Positions 52,602-61,552 of a DNA stretch of 64,000 bases are shown piece after piece; the first letter of the stretch is position 1; each line of letters starts with the position of its first letter. The position numbers and the translations under genes are program-made. The stretch spans positions 1-64,000 of the forward strand of contig NZ_AWOR01000078.1 in NCBI RefSeq assembly GCF_000761245.1, in the 5' to 3' direction. Source of the stretch: Comamonas testosteroni. GTDB lineage: Bacteria; Pseudomonadota; Gammaproteobacteria; Burkholderiales; Burkholderiaceae_C. The notes below the pieces were generated by a model. It worked only from the letters and a program-made list of their open reading frames with translations. It did not search any database and was not told the origin of the DNA.

Positions 52602-53557
52602 AACGACTCGCCGCTTTCCATGGCGCGGCGGTGGCGCATCACGAATTCCTGGTAGGTGTCGATGCCGCGCAGCTGCAAAATGGCATTGCGCACCGCAGCT
52701 TCCACCAGCACGGCGATGTTTCGGCCCGCCACCACCTGGATCACGACCTTGCGCACGGGCACGCCCAGCACATCCTGAGTCAGCGGCTCGGCGGGCAGGC
52801 GTTCGTATTCGCGCTCCATGGTTTCCTTGCGCACCAGATGCACGATGAGCTTGAGCCGCATCTTGCGTCGCACGGCCGTCTCGCCAAAGATGGCGCGAAT
52901 ATCGAGCAGGCCAATGCCGCGCACCTCAAGCAGGTTCTGCAGCAGCTCGGGGCATTTGCCTTCGACCGTGGTCTGGTTGATGCGATACAGGTCCACCGCA
53001 TCGTCGGCCACCAGGCCATTGCCGCGCGTGACCAGCTCCAGCCCCAGTTCGCTCTTGCCCAGACCCGATTCGCCCGTGATCAGCACCCCCATGCCCAAAA
53101 TATCCATGAACACGCCGTGCATGGTGATGCGATCGGCGAAATGCTTGGACAGATAGGCACGCAGCACGTCGATGACGAAGGCCGACTGCTCCTTGGTGGA
53201 GAACAGCGGGATATGCGCGCGCTCGCACATGGAGATCAGCTCGTCAGGCGCGTCCTGCCCGTCGGCCAGCACCAGCACCGGCGGCTCCAGCGTGACGATG
53301 CGGGCGATGCGGCGCAGGCAGTCCTGGGAGGTGGCATTGGTCAGGTAAGCGATTTCACGCTCGCCCAGCACCTGCAGCCGGTAGGGGTGGATGTAGTTGA
53401 GATAGCCCACCAGATCGGCACCCGAGCGCGCCGAGCGCACGGCCATTTCGTCGAAGCGGCGCTCGGAGGCGCCCAGCCCCGCTATCCACTGCCAGCGCAG
53501 GCTGGAGTTGCGAAATGCCTCGAACAGTACGTCGGCACTGATGGCGCTGGGTCTCAT
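52598..53557 (-). CDS. hprK: HPr kinase/phosphorylase
   Basis: It phosphorylates and dephosphorylates HPr Ser46 and links nitrogen and carbon status in the PTS(Ntr) branch. The 319 residues have the P-loop [14 protein letters not shown] (about 153-166) and the HPrK signature [15 protein letters not shown]. It follows ptsN in the conserved hpf-ptsN-hprK order. The stop shares a CTAG with the convergent DUF1501 gene, with no terminator between them. Confidence 0.95.
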   Translation of the reverse strand: MRPSAISADVLFEAFRNSSLRWQWIAGLGASERRFDEMAVRSARSGADLVGYLNYIHPYRLQVLGEREIAYLTNATSQDCLRRIARIVTLEPPVLVLADGQDAPDELISMCERAHIPLFSTKEQSAFVIDVLRAYLSKHFADRITMHGVFMDILGMGVLITGESGLGKSELGLELVTRGNGLVADDAVDLYRINQTTVEGKCPELLQNLLEVRGIGLLDIRAIFGETAVRRKMRLKLIVHLVRKETMEREYERLPAEPLTQDVLGVPVRKVVIQVVAGRNIAVLVEAAVRNAILQLRGIDTYQEFVMRHRRAMESGESF

Positions 53558-53593
53558 GGCAAGGCCCTGTCAGTCAAAGAGAAGGGCCAGGAC

Positions 53594-54067
53594 TCAGGCC
53601 TGGGAGGTGATGGAGGACTGCCAGCTGTCGATCATGCCGTGCAGCTGCTGCGCATCGGTGGACGACTTCAGGCGCTCGCGCAACTGGCTGTCGCTGAGCA
53701 GCTCGGCGATCTCGGAGAGAATTTCCAGGTGCTTTTGCGTCGCGGCCTCGGGCACCAACAGGAAGATCAGCAGGCCGACCGGCTGCTCATCGGGCGCATC
53801 GAAGCCGATGGGGCTGGCCAGCTGGAACACGGCCGCCATGGGAGCCGTCAGGCCCTTGATGCGGCCATGGGGAATGGCAACTCCATGCCCCAGACCGGTG
53901 GAGCCCAGGCGTTCGCGTGCGAACAGGCTATCGGTGATCAGGGCACGGGACAGACCATGCAAGCTCTCAAAGAGCAAACCCGCTTCCTCGAAAGCGCGTT
54001 TCTTGCTGGTGACATCAACGCTCACAAGCACTTGAGCGGCGGGAAGGATAGAAGCTAGGCGATTCAT
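53594..54067 (-). CDS. ptsN: PTS(Ntr) EIIA-like protein PtsN
   Basis: A 157-residue regulator phosphorylated on His by NPr/HPr. The active-site His is in GHGVAIPHGRIKG (about 63-75). I chose the ATG at 54067 (MNRLASILPAAQ), since the upstream frame has no homology. It follows hpf, with a terminator-like hairpin between, and is followed by hprK. Confidence 0.93.
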   Translation of the reverse strand: MNRLASILPAAQVLVSVDVTSKKRAFEEAGLLFESLHGLSRALITDSLFARERLGSTGLGHGVAIPHGRIKGLTAPMAAVFQLASPIGFDAPDEQPVGLLIFLLVPEAATQKHLEILSEIAELLSDSQLRERLKSSTDAQQLHGMIDSWQSSITSQA

Positions 54068-54127
54068 GGTGTGATCAACAATTATGCACCGCAGCGCTGA
54101 AAACCGTGGGGAAACCCTGATCACCAT

Positions 54128-54149
54128 CAAAAACCGCCCCGTAGGGCGG
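54128..54149 (-). terminator. Hairpin between hpf and ptsN
   Basis: Stem CCGCCC (54134-54139) / GGGCGG (54144-54149); on the minus strand a run of T follows (A-run 54129-54133). It may partly terminate hpf, so ptsN-hprK would need read-through or their own promoter. Confidence 0.75.
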
Positions 54150-54223
54150 CGCTTTTAGCGTTGTAACAAGGCGACAGCCCTGCAACAAACCGGCGCAAAA
54201 GCTAGGTTTGCGCCTCGCTTTCA

Positions 54224-54583
54224 TCAACCTGACACCTGCGCCAGCTGCAAGCCCCCGGAGTCCAGTCGCTTGGCTGTGGCACGCGGGCCTTGCTGACGAG
54301 TCTTGTAGCGCATCACCACACGGTCGAGTTTGTCGGCCAGGGCATCCACGGCGGCATAGAGGTCGAAATGCTGCGTCTCCACGAACAAGTCTTGCCCTTT
54401 GACGCGCACCGTGCAACCGGCGCGCTGTCGTTTGTCTTTTTCCTTTTGCTTGTGGACTGTGAGCAGTACCTTCACGTCCACAACCTGATCGAAGTGCCTG
54501 AGAATGCGTTCCAGCTTGGCCATGACATAGCTGCGCAGCGAGGGAGTGACCTCCAGGTGATGCCCGCTAATCGTCAAATTCAT
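54224..54583 (-). CDS. hpf: Ribosome hibernation promoting factor
   Basis: A 119-residue HPF that promotes idle 100S ribosomes. The start at 54583 follows AAGGAG. The core has MNLTISGHHLEVTPSLRSYV, VDVKVLLTVHKQKEKDKRQRAGC (shown as VDVKVLLTVHK) and DLYAAVDALADKLDR. In most Proteobacteria the gene follows rpoN; here there is no rpoN upstream, only a gene-free stretch, so it seems to have its own promoter. Confidence 0.92.
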   Translation of the reverse strand: MNLTISGHHLEVTPSLRSYVMAKLERILRHFDQVVDVKVLLTVHKQKEKDKRQRAGCTVRVKGQDLFVETQHFDLYAAVDALADKLDRVVMRYKTRQQGPRATAKRLDSGGLQLAQVSG

Positions 54584-55025
54584 AACAAAACACTCCTTAG
54601 CTCTCGGTGAAATCACTGCGGTTTCACAGCGCCTGATGGCTGTGCCGCAGCCTGGCAGTTCGGAATGCGCATTCGTCTTTGCTGTGAACCCACTATGCGC
54701 CCGCCCCACGCCAAAGGCAACGAAAAGACCGTGATAGCGCAGGCTCGCCAGGGGCCTTGTTTGACGGTTTGATGACAGCCGGTTTTGCCGCCACAATGAG
54801 TGGCTTTGACCCGCATGCAAGGGATACGCCTGCATGCCCCAGGGCCTCGATCGCAGCAGGCGCGCACTGGCAAAGACCGTGACCGTCCAAACCCCTGCCT
54901 GCGCCATTAAAATCGCGTTTTTACGCAGCCGCCTCTCGGGCCTGCGACGCTGGCAGCCCCTTGGGCTTTCAGGCGCCTGCTGACCGACTGCACGCCTGAA
55001 TTGCCTGACAGCCCCTATCTCGACC
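54584..55025. other. Gene-free divergent region between hpf and purC
   Basis: About 440 bases. It contains the inverted repeat GTGAAA-N9-TTTCAC (54607-54627) in the hpf leader and the purC promoter region near 54900-55000 with TAAAAT (54908-54913). I see no tRNA, no terminator and no credible gene. Confidence 0.65.
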
Positions 55026-55943
55026 ATGACCACCCAGCCCTCCGCCCTGCATACCTCCAACATTGCCTCGCTGCCCTTGCTCGCGCGTGGCAAGGTCCGC
55101 GACAACTACGCCGTGGGCGATGACCGCATCCTGATGGTGGCCTCCGACCGCCTGTCTGCCTTTGACGTGATCATGGGCGAGCCCATCCCCGGCAAGGGCG
55201 TGCTGCTGACGCAGATGGCGCTGTTCTGGTTCGACAAGCTGGGCCATATCTGCCCCAACCACCTGACCGGCGAAGCGCCCGAGTCCGTGGTCAAGCCCGA
55301 GGAAGTCAAGCAGGTCGAGGGCCGCTCCATGCTGGTCAAGCGCCTCAAGCCCGTGCTGATCGAGGCCGTGGTGCGCGGCTATCTGGCCGGCAGCGGCTGG
55401 AAGGAATATCAGGAATCGCAATCGGTCTGCGGCGTGAAGCTGCCCGCCGGCCTGACCAATGCCGCCAAGCTGCCCGAGCCCATCTACACCCCCGCGGCCA
55501 AGGCCGAAATGGGTGACCACGACGAGAACATCACCTACGAGCGCACCGTGGAAATGGTGGGCGAGCAACTCGCTGCCCAGATCCGCGACACCGCCATCCG
55601 CATCTACAAGGAAGCGGCCGAGATCGCGCTGACCAAGGGCATGATCATTGCCGACACCAAGTTCGAGTTCGGCCTGACCGAAGACGGCACCCTGGTGCTG
55701 ATGGACGAGGTGCTGACCCCCGACAGCTCGCGCTACTGGCCTGTGGAAGGCTACGAGGACGCGCTGGCCAAGGGCGAGAACCCGCCCAGCTACGACAAGC
55801 AGTTCGTGCGCGACTGGCTGGAGCAGGCGCAGGTCAACGGCAAGGCCTGGGACAAGAAGGCTCCCGCGCCCCGCCTGCCCAAGGAAGTGATCGACAGGAC
55901 GGCGGCCAAGTACCGCGAAGCGCTGGATCGCCTGACCGCCTGA
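55026..55943 (+). CDS. purC: Phosphoribosylaminoimidazole-succinocarboxamide synthase
   Basis: It makes SAICAR in purine synthesis. The 305 residues fit the long bacterial/eukaryotic type: [21 protein letters not shown] (shown as [12 protein letters not shown]), the [26 protein letters not shown] segment (shown as [15 protein letters not shown]) and [12 protein letters not shown] with [13 protein letters not shown]. It is monocistronic with its own terminator. Confidence 0.95.
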   Translation: MTTQPSALHTSNIASLPLLARGKVRDNYAVGDDRILMVASDRLSAFDVIMGEPIPGKGVLLTQMALFWFDKLGHICPNHLTGEAPESVVKPEEVKQVEGRSMLVKRLKPVLIEAVVRGYLAGSGWKEYQESQSVCGVKLPAGLTNAAKLPEPIYTPAAKAEMGDHDENITYERTVEMVGEQLAAQIRDTAIRIYKEAAEIALTKGMIIADTKFEFGLTEDGTLVLMDEVLTPDSSRYWPVEGYEDALAKGENPPSYDKQFVRDWLEQAQVNGKAWDKKAPAPRLPKEVIDRTAAKYREALDRLTA

Positions 55944-55963
55944 GCGATCAGTCCCAAGCGAAC

Positions 55964-56000
55964 AAAAGGCCCCCGGAACAGAAATCCGGGGGCCTTTTTT
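55964..56000 (+). terminator. Intrinsic terminator of purC
   Basis: Perfect 13-bp stem AAAAGGCCCCCGG (55964-55976) / CCGGGGGCCTTTT (55986-55998), then T. Confidence 0.92.
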
Positions 56001-56001
56001 G

Positions 56002-56081
56002 ATAGCTTCTTGCGCTTTCAGATAAAGGATTTCAGCATTAAATAACGCTGAAATCCTTTATTAGCATGCGCTTGCAGCTAT
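56002..56081. repeat. Family-2 repeat element, complete copy
   Basis: 80 bp. The ends ATAGCTTCTTGCGC (56002-56015) and GCGCTTGCAGCTAT (56068-56081) are inverted. Inside is a perfect 13-bp inverted repeat AAAGGATTTCAGC (56024-56036) / GCTGAAATCCTTT (56047-56059). The right end touches the slyD stop. It could help to stop slyD transcription. Confidence 0.78.
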
Positions 56082-56085
56082 GTTT

Positions 56086-56571
56086 TTAGTGGTGGTGGCC
56101 GTGACCGCCGTGCACATGCTTGTGGGCGATTTCTTCTTCGGAGGCCTCACGCACCTCGTTGACCACCGCGCTGAAGCGCAGCGCAAAACCGGCCAGAGGG
56201 TGGTTGCCGTCCAGCAGGACCACGGGGCCCTTGATCTTCACCACGTTGTAGATCTGGGGCAGGCCCTGGTCGTTGGTGCCGCGCAGCTGGCCGCCCACCT
56301 TCACGCCCGCAGGGAACTCGCCCTTGGGAATGGTGCGCTGGAGGCTTTCGTCGCGCTCGCCGAAGGCGTCCGCCACGGCCAGGTCCACAGTCACGACATC
56401 GCCTTTTTGCTTGCCGTCCAGAGCGGCTTCGACCTTGGCGAAGATGTTGTCATAGCCGCCGTGCAGATAGGCCACATCGCCCTTGTCCAGCAGTTTGACG
56501 GCCACGCCGCCCGCAAGCAGCTCGTGAATCTTGTAGTTGATGGTGACGGCAGTGTCTTTGGTGATGTTCAT
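56086..56571 (-). CDS. slyD: FKBP-type peptidyl-prolyl isomerase SlyD
   Basis: A cytosolic foldase and metallochaperone with 161 residues. The FKBP domain (VTINYKIHELLAG, DGNHPLAGFALRFS) encloses the IF domain. The C-terminus is rich in His (HKHVHGGHGHHH), the usual metal-binding tail, shorter than in E. coli. It is separated from the downstream purC terminator by a family-2 repeat. Confidence 0.92.
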   Translation of the reverse strand: MNITKDTAVTINYKIHELLAGGVAVKLLDKGDVAYLHGGYDNIFAKVEAALDGKQKGDVVTVDLAVADAFGERDESLQRTIPKGEFPAGVKVGGQLRGTNDQGLPQIYNVVKIKGPVVLLDGNHPLAGFALRFSAVVNEVREASEEEIAHKHVHGGHGHHH

Positions 56572-56648
56572 GACGATGGATTTCGAGTGGGGCGGTGCCT
56601 GAACCCGAGTCAGGCACCGCGCAAAGCTGCCATTGTCGGCGACTCGGG

Positions 56649-57629
56649 CTATTCCAGTGTCACGCCCGTGGCCTTAACCACGCCGCGCCATTTGTCCACG
56701 TCGGCGCGGATCTGCTGCGCGAAGGCCTCGGGCCTGCTGGCCACGGGCTCGGCGCCCAGGCCGCGCAGTTGCCGGGTCACCTCGGGGTCGCGCACGGCCT
56801 GGGCGACTGCGGTCTGCAGCGTGTCGAGCACCGCCTTGGGCGTTCCCGCCGGCGCCAGCAGGCCGAACCAGCCCGAGACCTCGTAGCCGGGCACGCTTTC
56901 GGCGACGGTGGGAATGTCTGCCGCCCCGGGCCAGCGCTGTGCCGTGGTCACGGCCAGCGCCCGCAGCTTGCCGCTGCGCACGAAGGCGATGGTGGACGGC
57001 AGGTTGTCGAAGCCGGCCTGTATCTGCCCACCCATGAGATCGGTGAGCATGGGCGATGCGCCCTTGTAAGGCACATGGGTCATGTCCACGCTGGCCATCA
57101 TCTTGAGCAGCTCGGCGCTCATGTGCGGAGAGCCGCCGGGGCTGGTCGAGCCGAAGTTGATCTGCCCGGGCCTGGCCTTGGCCAGCGCCAGCAACTCGCC
57201 CAGGGTGCGCGCGGGGACGCTGGGATTGACCACGATGATGTTGGGCGTACTGGCCACCACGGTGACCGGCGCGAAGTCCTTGACGGCGTCATAGGGCAGG
57301 TTTTTCTGCAGCGCCGAGTTGATGCCGTGCGAGCTGGCCGTTCCCATGACCAGGGTATAGCCGTCAGCGGCGGCCTGGGCCACGGCTACCGAGCCTATGG
57401 CTCCGCTGGCGCCGGCCCGGTTCTCGACGACAAAGGGCTGGCGCAGCCGCTCGGACAGCTGGGCCGCCGCCAGGCGCGCGATGATGTCCGTGGTGCCTCC
57501 TGCCGGATAGGGCACGATGATGCGCACGGGCTTGGCGGGATAGGCCGGGGCCTGCGCGAAGGCAACAGCCGTGCAGGCCGCCATGGCCAGCGCGGCGGCA
57601 GCCAGGGCGCGAAACAGATGCGAGGTCAT
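56649..57629 (-). CDS. Bug/TctC-family periplasmic solute receptor (copy 3)
   Basis: A 326-residue receptor with a Sec signal (MTSHLFRALAAAALAMAAC, cleavage near AFAQA). The ligand loops YPAKPVRIIVPYPAGGTTD, VENRAGASGAIG and VPYKGASPM are typical. It follows the AtuA-type unit on the same strand by about 140 bases and could import the acid processed by it. Confidence 0.9.
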   Translation of the reverse strand: MTSHLFRALAAAALAMAACTAVAFAQAPAYPAKPVRIIVPYPAGGTTDIIARLAAAQLSERLRQPFVVENRAGASGAIGSVAVAQAAADGYTLVMGTASSHGINSALQKNLPYDAVKDFAPVTVVASTPNIIVVNPSVPARTLGELLALAKARPGQINFGSTSPGGSPHMSAELLKMMASVDMTHVPYKGASPMLTDLMGGQIQAGFDNLPSTIAFVRSGKLRALAVTTAQRWPGAADIPTVAESVPGYEVSGWFGLLAPAGTPKAVLDTLQTAVAQAVRDPEVTRQLRGLGAEPVASRPEAFAQQIRADVDKWRGVVKATGVTLE

Positions 57630-57771
57630 TGCGGTGTCTCCTGGTGGTGTTTTTTGCAGTACCTACGCAAACAAGAATGCAACAACGGCCGGCCACTTGA
57701 GGCACTCGTCTGGCCTCAACCTGTTTTGCGTAAGTCGTGTTTTGGAATATGCGGCGGATGCCCGTGCCGGC

Positions 57772-58146
57772 TCAGCCCGGCGCACGGCGGCGCAGCAGCG
57801 GCACCAGCGCTGCTGGCACGAGCAGCTCGAAGCCCAGGATGGCCGCCGACAGTGCCTTGCCGTAGTTGTCCACCGACAGGCTGCGCGAGACGCCGCCGCC
57901 CAGCGCACCGTGCGCCACGAAGTTCAGCGCGTGCAGGTTATCGGCCTCGTAGCGCAGCACCTCGCCGGTGATGGCCCGGCCATGAAAGGCCTTGAAGCGT
58001 TCGGCGCTCAGCTGCTGCTTGAGCAGCGCATAGAGCTCGGGCTCGTAGGCAAAAACGGCGATGTTGGAGGTATTGCCCTTGTCGCCCGAGCGCGTATGCG
58101 CCACCTGCTCCAGCGGCACCCGGATGTCCTGGTTCATGTCCTGCAT
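57772..58146 (-). CDS. AtuA C-terminal partner protein (DUF1446-associated)
   Basis: A 124-residue protein whose sequence (RVPLEQVAHTRSGDKGNTSNIAVFAYEPE, shown as VAHTRSGDKGNTSNIAVFA) matches the small domain that in some proteins is fused to the AtuA/DUF1446 domain. Here it is a separate gene 15 bases downstream, with GGGGAGC before its ATG. The two probably form one complex. Confidence 0.85.
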   Translation of the reverse strand: MQDMNQDIRVPLEQVAHTRSGDKGNTSNIAVFAYEPELYALLKQQLSAERFKAFHGRAITGEVLRYEADNLHALNFVAHGALGGGVSRSLSVDNYGKALSAAILGFELLVPAALVPLLRRRAPG

Positions 58147-58161
58147 GTTTTGCTCCCCTGC

Positions 58162-59523
58162 TCAGCTCGTGAAGTAGTCGATATGCGCCGTCACCTGCTC
58201 GCGCGGCACCAGAGCGGACCACACGCCTATCACCTCGCGCGTGCGCTCCTGGTGCGGCACGCGCTTGCCGGTGTGGGCAATTCCCGAGACCGCCATGCCG
58301 TCCACTTCGCGCCCCACTTTCGCCGCCTCCTCGCGCGAACGGGTGCGTGCCGCCACGCGCACGGCCACTTCATAGGGCTCGGGCGCATCCGCCGGCGTGG
58401 CAGCGCCATGCACGGCATTCAGACCCAGGAAGTCGATGCGCACCTCTTCGGCATCGAGCTTCACGATGCGCAGGCGCTCCTCCAGGATGCGCCTGGCCAG
58501 CTGGGCGCGGCGCAGCGCGCCAGGGCCGGCGTAGAAGAACATGTCCTCGCCGATGAAGCCCTCCGTGCATCCCATGGAGACCTTGAGCGTGGGCGTGCGC
58601 GGCTTGCCCGTGAGACCCGTCACGCGCACGCGGTCTGGCGCCAGCTGCTCGATGCGGGCCTGCGTGAAGTCGACCACCACATCGGGCGTGATGTAGTTTG
58701 CCGGGTCGTGCACCTCGTAGAGCATCTGCTCCTTGACTGTCTGCAGGCTGATCATGCCGCCCGTGCCGTCCACCTTGGACAGGGTCACGCCGCCTTCGGC
58801 ATCGACCTCGGCGATGGGAAAGGCCAGGTTCCAGGGCTCGGGCACGTCCTTGAGGCCGGGGTCCGCAAAATACCCCCCGGTGACCTGGGCTCCGCACTCC
58901 ATCAGATGGCCTATCGCGCTGCCGGCTCCCACGCGCTCGTGATCCAGCAGGTCCCAGCCGAACTCATGCACCATGGGCGCCAGGAACAGCGAAGGGTCGG
59001 CCACGCGTCCCGTGACCACGATCTGCGCGCCTTCAGCCAGAGCGTCGACGATGGGGCCGGCCCCGAGATAGGCTTCGGCCGAGATCAGCGAGTGGGCAAT
59101 GCTCTGCGTGGGCGCGCCGGTCTCCAAAATGGTGGGGGCCAGCGACAGCACGCGGTCGGTGATCAGGCTGCCGCCCACGGCCGCCACTTTGACGCCGGTG
59201 ATGTCAAGCTCGCGCAGCAGCTCGACAATGCGCCGGGCCGCGCCCTGCGGGTTGATCCACCCCTGGTTGGAGATGATGCGCGTGCCCTGGCGCATGCAGG
59301 CAAGCAGCACGGCGCGCATGCGGTCGTCGAGATAGGTGTCGTAGCCCGGGAAGGACGGGTCCCGTCTGGCCCTGACCTGCGCGGCACTGACCGTGGCCTC
59401 GGCCATGGTCTCGAAGCACAGGTAGTCGAGCCGGCCATGCTCGGCGTTGAGCGCCGCGGGCTCGATGCGGTCGCCCCACCAGGCGGCTCCTGCGCCTATG
59501 CGCAGGATCTTGCTGTCATTCAT
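58162..59523 (-). CDS. AtuA family protein (DUF1446)
   Basis: A 453-residue protein of the acyclic terpene utilization AtuA family (PF07287). Conserved patterns are ILRIGAGAAWWGDR at the start, DYLCFETMAE, ISNQGWINPQGAA, VTGRVADPSLFLAPM and GCTEGFIGEDMFFYAGPGAL. In the Pseudomonas atu and liu context, AtuA is linked to a biotin carboxylase pair. No such genes are here, so its role is unclear. I chose the ATG at 59523 with GGAG ten bases upstream. It is divergent from the LysR gene at 59651. Confidence 0.88.
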   Translation of the reverse strand: MNDSKILRIGAGAAWWGDRIEPAALNAEHGRLDYLCFETMAEATVSAAQVRARRDPSFPGYDTYLDDRMRAVLLACMRQGTRIISNQGWINPQGAARRIVELLRELDITGVKVAAVGGSLITDRVLSLAPTILETGAPTQSIAHSLISAEAYLGAGPIVDALAEGAQIVVTGRVADPSLFLAPMVHEFGWDLLDHERVGAGSAIGHLMECGAQVTGGYFADPGLKDVPEPWNLAFPIAEVDAEGGVTLSKVDGTGGMISLQTVKEQMLYEVHDPANYITPDVVVDFTQARIEQLAPDRVRVTGLTGKPRTPTLKVSMGCTEGFIGEDMFFYAGPGALRRAQLARRILEERLRIVKLDAEEVRIDFLGLNAVHGAATPADAPEPYEVAVRVAARTRSREEAAKVGREVDGMAVSGIAHTGKRVPHQERTREVIGVWSALVPREQVTAHIDYFTS

Positions 59524-59616
59524 TGCGCTTGTCTCCGTTGTTCCCCCAGAGCCGGGGGCTGAGACCATTCTGTACAGTCGTTTTTCAAGAGACAACGCAT
59601 GCGCGCGCACAGCGCA

Positions 59617-59633
59617 TGTGAATCAATTTCACA
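59617..59633. promoter_or_regulatory. LysR-type binding box between AtuA gene and LysR gene
   Basis: TGTGAATCAATTTCACA is a perfect palindrome (TGTGAA-TCAAT-TTCACA) containing T-N11-A, the LysR consensus. It lies 17 bases before the LysR ATG (59651) and 94 before the AtuA ATG. Confidence 0.6.
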
Positions 59634-59650
59634 GGGGGCGAAGACCTTAG

Positions 59651-60538
59651 ATGGACCAGTTCGGCGAGATGACGGTATTCCTGTGCGTGATCGAGGAAGG
59701 CAGTTTTTCCGGTGCCGGCCGAAGGCTTGGGCTGTCGCCTTCGGCGGTAAGCAAGCTCATCGCGCGCATGGAGGCACGACTTGGCGTGCGGCTGTTCGAG
59801 CGGATTGCCGCAGCCATACGCCTGACCCAGGAAGGCGAGCGCTTTCGCATCGCCAGCCAGCGCGTGGTGCAGGCCATGGAGCAGGCCGAGGCCTGTGTGC
59901 GCGTGGCCGATGCCGAAATCTCGGGCACAGTGCGCATCCATACGGCGCTGACCACGGCCAAGTACCTGGTGGCGCCGCGCCTGCACCTGCTGCTGGAGCG
60001 GCACCCGCGCCTGCATCTGGACTTCGTCCTGGGCACGGAGCGCGGCGACTTCGTACGCCAGGGCATAGACGTCGCCATCCACAGCGGCAGGCCTACGGAG
60101 CAGACGCTGATCGGCCGCCCTCTGATGCTCAGGCCCTGGGTGATAGCCGCGGCGCCGCAGTATCTCGAGCGCTTTGGCCATCCCGAGCAACCCGAGGACC
60201 TGCTGCAGCACCGCTGCCTGAACTTCACCATACGCACGCAGTGGAACCGCTGGACCTTCCACGAGGAAGGCGGACTCAAGACCATAGACATCCCCAGCCA
60301 CATCGGCGCCAACCAAGGCGAGCTGTTGCGCAGCCTGGCATTGCTGGGGCACGGCGTCGTGCGGTTGGCCCACTTCCACATCGCTGCCGACCTGGAGCGC
60401 GGAACCCTGGTGCCGCTGCTGCCGCAGTTCCAGGAGCGCAGCGAGGACGACCGCTTCTATCTGCTGTATCCGCGCGGCAGATCCCTGGCACCGCGCGTGC
60501 GCGCCGTGGTGGACTTCCTCGCTGGAGAGTTCGGCTGA
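59651..60538 (+). CDS. LysR-family transcriptional regulator 1
   Basis: A 295-residue regulator. The winged HTH has GEMTVFLCVIEEGSFSGAGRRLGLSPSAVSKLIARME (positions 4-40; core SFSGAGRRLGLSPSAVSK). The effector domain begins at about 90. It is divergent from the AtuA gene with the LysR box between, so it likely controls AtuA, its partner and perhaps Bug copy 3. Confidence 0.9.
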   Translation: MDQFGEMTVFLCVIEEGSFSGAGRRLGLSPSAVSKLIARMEARLGVRLFERIAAAIRLTQEGERFRIASQRVVQAMEQAEACVRVADAEISGTVRIHTALTTAKYLVAPRLHLLLERHPRLHLDFVLGTERGDFVRQGIDVAIHSGRPTEQTLIGRPLMLRPWVIAAAPQYLERFGHPEQPEDLLQHRCLNFTIRTQWNRWTFHEEGGLKTIDIPSHIGANQGELLRSLALLGHGVVRLAHFHIAADLERGTLVPLLPQFQERSEDDRFYLLYPRGRSLAPRVRAVVDFLAGEFG

Positions 60539-60545
60539 GCGGGTG

Positions 60546-61463
60546 TCACTCTAGACATTGCCGCGCGCAGTCGAGCAGGCTGCGCGCCCAGCGCGCACGG
60601 GCCGAGGTGTTGAGCCACAGCAGGCCGACCTTGCGTGCGTCCGGGGCGCGGTCGCCCGTGCCGCCAGACCCGCTGCCCGCGCTCCCGTGCGGCAACGCCA
60701 GCGCGCACACCTCGCGCCCCTGAGCCAGTACGCTGCCGATGTCGGGCACCAGGCCTACGCCCAGGCCCTGGTCGACCATCATGGCCACGGCCAGCACCGA
60801 GTTGAGTTCCATGCGCTCCACGGGGACTATGCCCTGGGCCTTGAGGTAGCGGTCAGCCAGGCGCCCGCCGGCCAGCGCGCGGTCATAGCGCACCAGGGGG
60901 CGGCTGCGCAGCAGCGCCAGCGGGTCCTGATGTGCGTCCTCGCGGTGGCACAGCACGACCAGGGGTTCGTCGCGCAGCTCGGCCCAGCAGACGGTCTTAG
61001 GCAGATCGAAGGAGGGCTTGAGACAGATCAGCACGTCGAGCTCGGACTGCACCAGGGCGGTGTACAGCTCAGGCGTGAGCCCCGCACGCACGCTGATGCG
61101 CACCTGCTCGTGGCGGGCCACGAAGGCCTGCAGGACGGCGGGCAGAAAACCGTGCAGTGCCGTGTTCACCGTGCCCAGGCGCAGCTCGCCGCCATCGGCA
61201 TCGCCCTGCACCCATTCCCGCAGACCGTCGAAGTCCTGCAGCAGCCGTTGCCCGCGCTCGAACAGGCGCTCGCCGGCCGCGGTGGCGCGCACGCTGCGGC
61301 CATGGCGCACCAGCAGGGCAGCGCCCAGCCCGGTTTCAAGCACGCGCATCTGCTGGGCGATGGCCGAAGGGCTGAGGTCGAGCTGGCGCGCGGCTTCGGA
61401 CATGGAGCCGGTCTGCACGACGCGCAAGAAATTGTGTATGTACTTGACATCCATTTCACACAT
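60546..61463 (-). CDS. LysR-family transcriptional regulator 2
   Basis: A 305-residue regulator from the ATG at 61463; the ATG at 61454 (MDVKYIHNFLRVV) is also possible. The HTH has TGSMSEAARQLDLSPSAIAQQM. The effector domain has a Gly/Ser-rich insertion near residue 275. It is divergent from Bug copy 4 and pcaB and probably controls them. No clear T-N11-A palindrome is visible in the 89-base gap. Confidence 0.88.
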   Translation of the reverse strand: MCEMDVKYIHNFLRVVQTGSMSEAARQLDLSPSAIAQQMRVLETGLGAALLVRHGRSVRATAAGERLFERGQRLLQDFDGLREWVQGDADGGELRLGTVNTALHGFLPAVLQAFVARHEQVRISVRAGLTPELYTALVQSELDVLICLKPSFDLPKTVCWAELRDEPLVVLCHREDAHQDPLALLRSRPLVRYDRALAGGRLADRYLKAQGIVPVERMELNSVLAVAMMVDQGLGVGLVPDIGSVLAQGREVCALALPHGSAGSGSGGTGDRAPDARKVGLLWLNTSARARWARSLLDCARQCLE

Positions 61464-61552
61464 TTTCTTCAAACAAATGCCAGCCGCAAGCCCTGTTTTC
61501 CAGCGCCGGCCTGGACCACACTGCGGACAACGAACTGACAAGGAGACAAAAA

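Noticed and set aside
51623..54058. An 811-codon plus-strand frame over DUF1501, hprK and ptsN
   Set aside because: It crosses three recognisable genes in other frames or on the opposite strand, and its composition is that of a GC-rich shadow.
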